11,069 bases of DNA, from the NCBI GenBank assembly GCA_046303375.1, contig JBKCGB010000034.1, positions 1 to 11,069 on the forward strand, in the 5' to 3' direction. The notes under the pieces are model-generated. The model ran no database searches and was not told where the DNA came from. It was given only the letters and a program-made list of their open reading frames with translations. The stretch's first letter is position 1. Each line of letters opens with the position of its first letter. Positions 6,548 through 11,069 of the stretch are shown one piece after another. Origin of the DNA: UBA965 sp046303375 (lineage in GTDB: Bacteria > Chloroflexota > Chloroflexia > Chloroflexales > Roseiflexaceae). The position numbers and the translations under genes are program-made.

Positions 6548-7327
6548 TTAGCCGACACGGCCACTAATATAGGATTCTGTGCGGGGGTCTTGTGGATTGG
6601 TAAAGACGTGCAGTGTTTGCGCCTTTTCCACCAGCTCACCAACCGCCTGACCGCTCGTGGTATCCACCATAAAGACGGCTGTTTCGTCCGAAATACGCGC
6701 CGCCTGTTGCATGCTATGGGTCACAATTACAATTGTATACTGCTGCTTCAACTCAAGCAACAGTTCTTCGATATTGGCGGTCGCGATGGGGTCGAGTGCG
6801 GAACACGGTTCATCGAGCAAAATCACATCTGGTTTGATGGCCAAGGTCCGTGCAATTGCTAGGCGCTGTTGCTGACCGCCAGAGAGTGCCGTACCCGGTT
6901 TGTCGAGCACATCCTTGACTTCATCCCACAAGACGGCGTCGCGTAATGCGGATTCCACCGCCACATCGAGCTCTGCTTTGGCATTCATCCCCTGCAAGCG
7001 TAACCCGACGGCCACATTTTCGTAAACATTACGGGTACGGAAGGCCACCGGTTGTTGGAACACCATCCCCACCCGCCGGCGAATCAGTGTGGGATCCGTA
7101 TCAGCAGCATAGATGTCTTGATCACCGAGGTGTACAGTACCAGTGGCGCGTGCTCCAGCAATCGTTTCATGCATGCGGTTGAGACAGCGCAATACCGTCG
7201 ATTTACCACATCCCGACGGTCCGATAATCGCCGTAATGCGCTGCGCACTGATTGTCATATCGAGCGCTTTTACGGCTTGACGGGCACCATAAAACGGGGC
7301 AAGTTGGGTGATGGTCATTGTGGTCAT
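6548..7327 (-). CDS. pstB: Phosphate ABC transporter ATP-binding protein PstB (proximal copy)
   Basis: This 259-residue ATPase, the usual PstB length, pairs with PstA/PstC. It has Walker A GPSGCGKST (36-44), Q-loop Q91, signature LSGGQ (148-152), Walker B VILLDEP (168-174), D-loop SALDP and H204 in VTHSMQQ, all intact. Just after the Q-loop it reads PVAFRTRNVYEN where PstB normally has PNPF and one residue fewer; this region contacts the permease coupling helix, so it may prefer a different permease subunit than the distal copy. I chose ATG at 7327: it overlaps the pstA stop as ATGA and has AGGAG (7335-7339) 7 bases upstream. An upstream start at 7417 would lie within pstA and add a non-homologous leader. 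Confidence 0.95.
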   Translation of the reverse strand: MTTMTITQLAPFYGARQAVKALDMTISAQRITAIIGPSGCGKSTVLRCLNRMHETIAGARATGTVHLGDQDIYAADTDPTLIRRRVGMVFQQPVAFRTRNVYENVAVGLRLQGMNAKAELDVAVESALRDAVLWDEVKDVLDKPGTALSGGQQQRLAIARTLAIKPDVILLDEPCSALDPIATANIEELLLELKQQYTIVIVTHSMQQAARISDETAVFMVDTTSGQAVGELVEKAQTLHVFTNPQDPRTESYISGRVG

Positions 7328-8406
7328 CGGCCTGCTCCTGCGCGGTTGCGCGTCGCCACACGTACGAGAACATTCATAATTAGCACGAGCATCATCAACA
7401 CAAACGCTGCCCCCCACGCCAACGTGTTTTCACCGGGATATGGGGATTCAGTGTAGCGGTAAGTAAGGAGCGGCAAACTGGCCATGGGCTCGAGCAAGGC
7501 GGTGCTGATGATGTTGCTGCCAAGCACGGTCAGAATCAGCGGCGCGGTTTCACCGGCACCTCGCGCAAAGGCGAGCATCACACCCGTCACAATCCCGGGC
7601 AAGGCGGCGGGCAACACCACGGTAAACGTGGAGTACCAGGTGGGGGCTCCCAACCCGCGGGCGGCTTCGCGCATCGAATCAGGCACCAGCTTGAGCATTT
7701 CTTCGGTGGTGCGTGTGACGATGGGAATCATCAAGATGGCCAGTGCCATACTGCCGGCAATTGCCGAAAAACGTTGAGTCGGGATAACTACCAGCACATA
7801 GATGACCACGCCTGCAATAATGGATGGCGAACCACTCAGCACATCGACACAGAAGCGTACGATTGTCGCAAAACGTTGCATGCGATATTCGCTCAAGTAG
7901 ATACCCGCAAAAATACCGATGGGAAGTGCCATCACCAGCCCGAGACCTGCAATAATCAGCGTGCCGATGATGCCATGGAGCACACCACCTTGGGGACCCG
8001 CATTGTAGATTTCTGCTTCATTTGTGGTTACACCCTCGCCAGTGACCGTTTCTGAGAAACCGATACCCGCAAATAAATCATCCGGGTTGGCGTTGGCATC
8101 AGGTGCAGCTGGCTGTGAGCCATCATATTCAGCCACCGTGTCAAGTCCAACACCTGCGAATGGGTCTTCAGGATCAAACGTCGGTGCAGTGGCATCCGCC
8201 GGCGTATCACTCGTCTCAACTGTGCCTGGTGGCACATATACTTGCGTGAAAAAATCTGCACTCAAGGCAGCCGAACCAAGTGTCAGGACATAGGCGATGA
8301 TGGCCACAAGGGGAATGACCGCACAGCCGGTCGCAAACACGGTACTACCACGCATCACTTGGTCGACAAACTTGCGCCAACGATAGTTCTTGGGGATCGA
8401 ATTCAC
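7324..8406 (-). CDS. pstA: Phosphate ABC transporter permease PstA with acidic loop insertion
   Basis: This 360-residue membrane subunit forms the phosphate channel with PstC. It has TM1 at about residues 25-50, the inner-membrane permease domain from about 140 on, and the ABC contact (EAA-type) loop MREAARGLGAPTWYSTFTVV (245-264), followed by LPAALPGIVTGVMLAFARG and GETAPLI typical of PstA. Usual PstA is about 280-300 residues; the excess is an Asp/Glu/Pro-rich stretch at about 59-138 between TM1 and TM2, on the outer face, containing two similar segments (DPFAGVGLDTV and DLFAGIGFSETV). I chose GTG at 8406 because AGGAGGT (8412-8418) lies 5 bases upstream and the start overlaps the pstC stop as GTGA; the longer frame from 8442 lies inside pstC and adds an atypical leader. 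Confidence 0.95.
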   Translation of the reverse strand: MNSIPKNYRWRKFVDQVMRGSTVFATGCAVIPLVAIIAYVLTLGSAALSADFFTQVYVPPGTVETSDTPADATAPTFDPEDPFAGVGLDTVAEYDGSQPAAPDANANPDDLFAGIGFSETVTGEGVTTNEAEIYNAGPQGGVLHGIIGTLIIAGLGLVMALPIGIFAGIYLSEYRMQRFATIVRFCVDVLSGSPSIIAGVVIYVLVVIPTQRFSAIAGSMALAILMIPIVTRTTEEMLKLVPDSMREAARGLGAPTWYSTFTVVLPAALPGIVTGVMLAFARGAGETAPLILTVLGSNIISTALLEPMASLPLLTYRYTESPYPGENTLAWGAAFVLMMLVLIMNVLVRVATRNRAGAGR

Positions 8407-9389
8407 GAGCGACCTCCTGCAATGCGGCGATCTACGAACCAAATCAAGAGGCGTGCACCGAGATTGAGGACGAGGGTAATCCCAAATAACGCCAGTGCCA
8501 CCGTAATCAGGGCACTTTCGTGCAGGGCACTCACCGAATTCGTCAATTCGTTGGCTACCAACGATGCTGCCGTCGTTGCCGGGGCAAACAGTGACTCACT
8601 GATGCGCTGCGAATTGCCGATGAGCATGGTCGCAGCCATGGTTTCACCGAGAGCGCGCCCGAGACCCAGCATCACTGCGCCAATAATACCGGCACGTGCA
8701 TAGGGCACCACCGCCAGCCAAATCGTTTCCCAGCGCGTGGCACCCACCGCCAGCATGGCTTCGCGCTGGGTGTTGGGCACGAGGCGCAACACGTCACGAG
8801 TCAATGATGCGATGGTCGGCAAAATCATGATGGCCATGATGATGCCCGTCACCAAAATACCACGCCCCGTGGCGACGGGGCCCGCCAACCACGGGATGTA
8901 TTCACCAACCGCATTACTGACAGGCCTGGAAAACACCTCGTTGAAGAGTGGTACAAACACAAATACGCCCCACACCCCATAGATGACGCTGGGGATGGCG
9001 GCGAGCAGTTCGACCAAGAATGATAAGGGAGCGCTCAGCCGCGGCGGACACAGCTCAGCCAGAAAGATACCGATGCCGAGCGCAAGCGGGGTGGCCACCA
9101 GCACTGCTACTAATGCCGAAAGCAACGTACCGCGCACCGCAGGCCATGCGCCAAACGACGGTGCAGACAGTTCAGTTTCTACGGGATTCCAGTCTTGGCC
9201 GACCAACACATCGATTCCAAACGCCGTCCGTGCTTCGGCTGATGCCACAAACATGATAACTGCGATGACGAATACCAGTGCCACGACACTCCCCGCCAAC
9301 GCCACGGTACCCAGCCGAAAGGGGACATCACCGTGTTGCAAGAGCGTATTGCCACTACTCCATGATCCCACCTGTGGTTGTTTGGCCAT
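8403..9389 (-). CDS. pstC: Phosphate ABC transporter permease PstC
   Basis: This 328-residue multi-spanning subunit pairs with PstA. After a hydrophilic N terminus comes TM1 (about 26-50), the periplasmic-side loop with GQDWNPV and FGAWPAVRGTLL typical of PstC, then the permease core with ELLAAIPSVIYGVWGVFVFVP and the EAA-type contact loop QREAMLAVGATRWETIWLAV, followed by GRALGETMA. Length is normal for the family. ATG at 9389 is favoured since GAGGAG (9397-9402) stands 7 bases upstream; a GTG at 9404 would overlap that ribosome site. It lies 33 bases after the pstS stop and overlaps pstA by 4 bases. Confidence 0.96.
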   Translation of the reverse strand: MAKQPQVGSWSSGNTLLQHGDVPFRLGTVALAGSVVALVFVIAVIMFVASAEARTAFGIDVLVGQDWNPVETELSAPSFGAWPAVRGTLLSALVAVLVATPLALGIGIFLAELCPPRLSAPLSFLVELLAAIPSVIYGVWGVFVFVPLFNEVFSRPVSNAVGEYIPWLAGPVATGRGILVTGIIMAIMILPTIASLTRDVLRLVPNTQREAMLAVGATRWETIWLAVVPYARAGIIGAVMLGLGRALGETMAATMLIGNSQRISESLFAPATTAASLVANELTNSVSALHESALITVALALFGITLVLNLGARLLIWFVDRRIAGGRS

Positions 9390-9396
9390 TCCGGCA

Positions 9397-9402
9397 CTCC
9401 TC
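9397..9402 (-). promoter_or_regulatory. Ribosome binding site deciding the pstC start
   Basis: GAGGAG on the minus strand, 7 bases before ATG at 9389. The GTG codon at 9404 includes part of this site, so it cannot be the start that uses it. Confidence 0.7.
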
Positions 9403-9422
9403 ACTGCATAACCAGCTCGTAT

Positions 9423-10592
9423 TTAGCGCACTGGCGCGTCGATGACCTGTTGTCCGTCCACGGTTATGGCTGCTAACGCGCGAATTGCGGCATGACGGAC
9501 GTTGGTGGGCAATGGCGCATAGCCGAGTCGCACTGCTGCATCTTGCCCGATGGTCAGCCCCCAATATACAAAGTCCGCCAATGCCTGCGCCTTCGTCAGA
9601 TCAGCGTAGGTATCTTTGTGCACCAAGACGTAGGTAAACGCGGCAATCGGATACGACTGTGGGTCGCTACCATTGGTAATCGACTGCGCCAACTGCTGTA
9701 CATCGTCACTGACCACCACATTGGCTGCCGCCGCTGATACATTGGCCAACGTTGGTTGTACATACATTCCGGCAGCATTTTTGACGAACGGTAACGGCAA
9801 CCCGGTGCTCAGCGCATAGCCGACTTCTACGTACCCAATGGCACCTTCAGTGGACTGGACAGTATTTGCGATACCCGCATTCCCAGGTGCACCAATTCCC
9901 ACCAACCACTGCACGGAGCTCCCCTTGCCGACCGCAGTTTTCCATGTTTCACTGACTTTGGAGAGGTAATCCGTCCAAATGGATGTCGTCCCGGACGCAT
10001 CAGAACGGTAGACGACGGCAATGGGAAGTTCAGGCAATGCGACTCCAGGATTATCGGCACCAATACGTGCATCGTTCCACATGGTAATTTCACCCATGTA
10101 AATACCAACAAGTGTCTCAGCCGAAAAGCGCAACGGTTGCATCACCGTTGGCAGGTTGTAGAGTGGCATCACCCCACCCAACACCATGGGAATGTGGATG
10201 GCATCGGGGACTTGGCTGGCGATATCGTCGGCCGAAATCGGTGAATCGGTGCCCCCAAAATCCGTCAGTCCCGAGATGAAGTCTTTCTTGCCTTGACCCG
10301 ACCCCACACTCTGATAACTGATTTGGACGGTAGGTACGATGTGTGTGGTGTAGACCGAAATCAACACTTGGTAGAACGGATTGGGGAACGTCGCCCCGGA
10401 CCCACCCAACGCGGCAGTGAGTTGACGTGGTTGCCAGTCACTGATAGGGACCACGTGCGTTGGCTTGACCTTGGTTGCACTCTCCCCTTGCGGCATCGCT
10501 GTGTCAGCATTCTGCGCACCACATGCTACCAGTAACTGCATCACAATCATCAGCAATACCATGAACCGATACCGACACCAAGTAGGTGACAT
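9423..10592 (-). CDS. pstS: Phosphate-binding lipoprotein PstS
   Basis: This 389-residue extracytoplasmic protein captures inorganic phosphate and delivers it to PstC/PstA. The N terminus has a basic-hydrophobic signal ending in the lipobox LVAC (21-24), so Cys24 should be lipid-modified and anchor it to the membrane. Phosphate-site motifs are GGSGATFPNPFY (63-74), SVGSGQGKKDF including SGQG (98-101), FGGTDSPI (112-119) and YRSDASGTT (195-203). The later segments APGNAGIANTVQ and EGAIGYVEVGYA are also characteristic. I chose ATG at 10592 with AAAGGTG (10599-10605) 6 bases upstream; GTG at 10601 would lie within that site. It is first in the pst operon and is a paralogue of the partial pstS just upstream. 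Confidence 0.95.
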   Translation of the reverse strand: MSPTWCRYRFMVLLMIVMQLLVACGAQNADTAMPQGESATKVKPTHVVPISDWQPRQLTAALGGSGATFPNPFYQVLISVYTTHIVPTVQISYQSVGSGQGKKDFISGLTDFGGTDSPISADDIASQVPDAIHIPMVLGGVMPLYNLPTVMQPLRFSAETLVGIYMGEITMWNDARIGADNPGVALPELPIAVVYRSDASGTTSIWTDYLSKVSETWKTAVGKGSSVQWLVGIGAPGNAGIANTVQSTEGAIGYVEVGYALSTGLPLPFVKNAAGMYVQPTLANVSAAAANVVVSDDVQQLAQSITNGSDPQSYPIAAFTYVLVHKDTYADLTKAQALADFVYWGLTIGQDAAVRLGYAPLPTNVRHAAIRALAAITVDGQQVIDAPVR

Positions 10593-10633
10593 CTGCAACA
10601 CCTTTCATATCAACACACCCACATACTGTTGAT

Positions 10634-10665
10634 ATTATAGTCTGTGCTGTTACGGTATCAGTCAA
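10634..10665 (-). promoter_or_regulatory. Candidate pst operon promoter
   Basis: On the minus strand a perfect TATAAT (10634-10639) lies 41 bases before the pstS start. TTGACT (10660-10665) is a good -35 hexamer but is 20 bases away. The imperfect spacing would fit a promoter needing an activator such as a PhoB/PhoP-type regulator, which is inferred only. Confidence 0.5.
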
Positions 10666-10682
10666 TTGTTATTGCTTTGCCA

Positions 10683-10700
10683 ATGTTCGATTAAGAACAT
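10683..10700. promoter_or_regulatory. Inverted repeat ATGTTC-N6-GAACAT upstream of the pst promoter
   Basis: ATGTTC (10683-10688) and GAACAT (10695-10700) are exact inverted repeats with a 6-base centre. The site lies about 18 bases beyond the -35-like hexamer, between it and the terminator of the second pstS, a usual place for an activator site. The protein is unknown. Confidence 0.4.
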
Positions 10701-10712
10701 GTAAAATATTGC

Positions 10713-10748
10713 AACAACGCCACGGGATGTACTACCCGTGGCGTTGTT
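10713..10748 (-). terminator. Strong hairpin ending the second pstS transcript
   Basis: Fourteen perfect pairs (10713-10726 with 10735-10748) enclose an 8-base loop, 14 bases after the stop of the upstream pstS. On the minus strand GCAATATTTTAC follows, AT-rich with a TTTT. It should separate that gene from the pstS-pstCAB operon. Confidence 0.75.
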
Positions 10749-10762
10749 ACTCAGTCCCAGAT

Positions 10763-11069
10763 TTACTTGATGGGGGCGTCGAGCACAGCCTGACCACCCA
10801 CACGTACACTCATCAGGGCACGCATGGCCGCATGACGCATGTTCTCGGGGAGTGGTGCGTAGCCGAGCCGGTTGGCTGCACCCTGACCTTCGGTCAAGCC
10901 CCAGTAGATGAAGTCAGCAAGCGCCTGAGCCTTGTTGAGATCGGTATAGGTGTCTTTGCGCACCAAGATGTAGGTAAAGCCGGTAATCGGGAAGGCCTGT
11001 GCATCCGTGCCATTGGTAATCGAGGTGGCCAGCTTCTGCACATCTGATGATGGCTTCACTGCTGCGGCT
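10763..11069 (-). CDS. pstS: Second phosphate-binding protein PstS, C-terminal part (start outside window)
   Basis: The frame is open to the window edge and ends with TAA at 10763-10765, giving about 101 C-terminal residues. Alignment by eye with the complete PstS downstream runs without gaps from SDVQKLATSITNG through FTYILVRKDTY, KAQALADFIYWGL and RLGYAPLP to the last residues, at roughly two-thirds identity, so it is a close paralogue from duplication. It has its own terminator hairpin. The signal peptide and phosphate-site residues are outside the window, so it may be a normal binding protein with a different affinity. Confidence 0.93.
   Translation of the reverse strand, partial: AAAVKPSSDVQKLATSITNGTDAQAFPITGFTYILVRKDTYTDLNKAQALADFIYWGLTEGQGAANRLGYAPLPENMRHAAMRALMSVRVGGQAVLDAPIK

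Noticed and set aside
7328..7417. Longer start for the proximal pstB
   Set aside because: The extra 30 residues lie within pstA, and the ATGA overlap with a good ribosome site at 7335-7339 supports 7327.
10648..10671. Pho box of direct repeats upstream of pstS
   Set aside because: TGTTA occurs at 10648 and 10667, but the 19-base spacing does not match the 11-base period of known PhoB or PhoP sites, and the rest does not repeat.
10683..10700. LexA (SOS) box
   Set aside because: The half-sites are in the order GTTC-N-GAAC. Gram-positive-type LexA boxes read GAAC-N4-GTTC, so orientation and spacing do not fit.

Overview
The window comes from a bacterial chromosome of moderate-to-high GC. It holds nine complete protein genes and one gene cut off at each end, packed tightly with short operon-style overlaps (ATGA or GTGA) and clear Shine-Dalgarno sites. 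No RNA gene, insertion sequence or CRISPR array is visible. The organism cannot be named from the sequence. A lipoprotein-type PstS, an SdpR/SdpI-like pair, a tungsten aldehyde oxidoreductase and two PstB ATPases in one operon would fit a Chloroflexota-like bacterium, but that is only a guess from gene content.

Layout: (1) Positions 1-1801, plus strand: the 3' end of an aldehyde:ferredoxin oxidoreductase gene, translationally coupled to an L-fuconate dehydratase (enolase superfamily). A good intrinsic terminator follows at 1821-1859. (2) Positions 1895-3774, plus strand: htpG (bacterial Hsp90), preceded by a perfect 17-bp palindrome next to a -10-like hexamer. (3) Positions 3819-5555, minus strand: a three-gene unit arsR/sdpR-like - sdpI-like - CPBP intramembrane protease. 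It has a near-consensus promoter (TTGACG-17-TATATT) and a 24-bp imperfect palindrome between the -10 and the ribosome binding site. It looks like a self-repressed membrane-stress or bacteriocin-immunity operon. A 12-bp hairpin separates it from the convergent htpG. (4) Positions 5614-10639, minus strand: a phosphate ABC transporter operon in transcription order pstS - pstC - pstA - pstB - pstB, ending in a 10-bp hairpin. PstA carries an unusual acidic extracytoplasmic insertion with an internal repeat. The two PstB ATPases differ in the segment that contacts the permease. No phoU lies in the operon. (5) Positions 10763-11069, minus strand: the 3' end of a second pstS, closed by a 14-bp perfect hairpin that insulates it from the first pstS.

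How the genes work together: the pst genes form a complete high-affinity phosphate importer (lipoprotein binding protein, two permease subunits, two ATPases) with a second binding protein directly upstream. The arsR-sdpI-CPBP genes probably form one regulated membrane-protection module. The oxidoreductase-dehydratase pair suggests oxidative (non-phosphorylating) breakdown of L-fucose or a related sugar.
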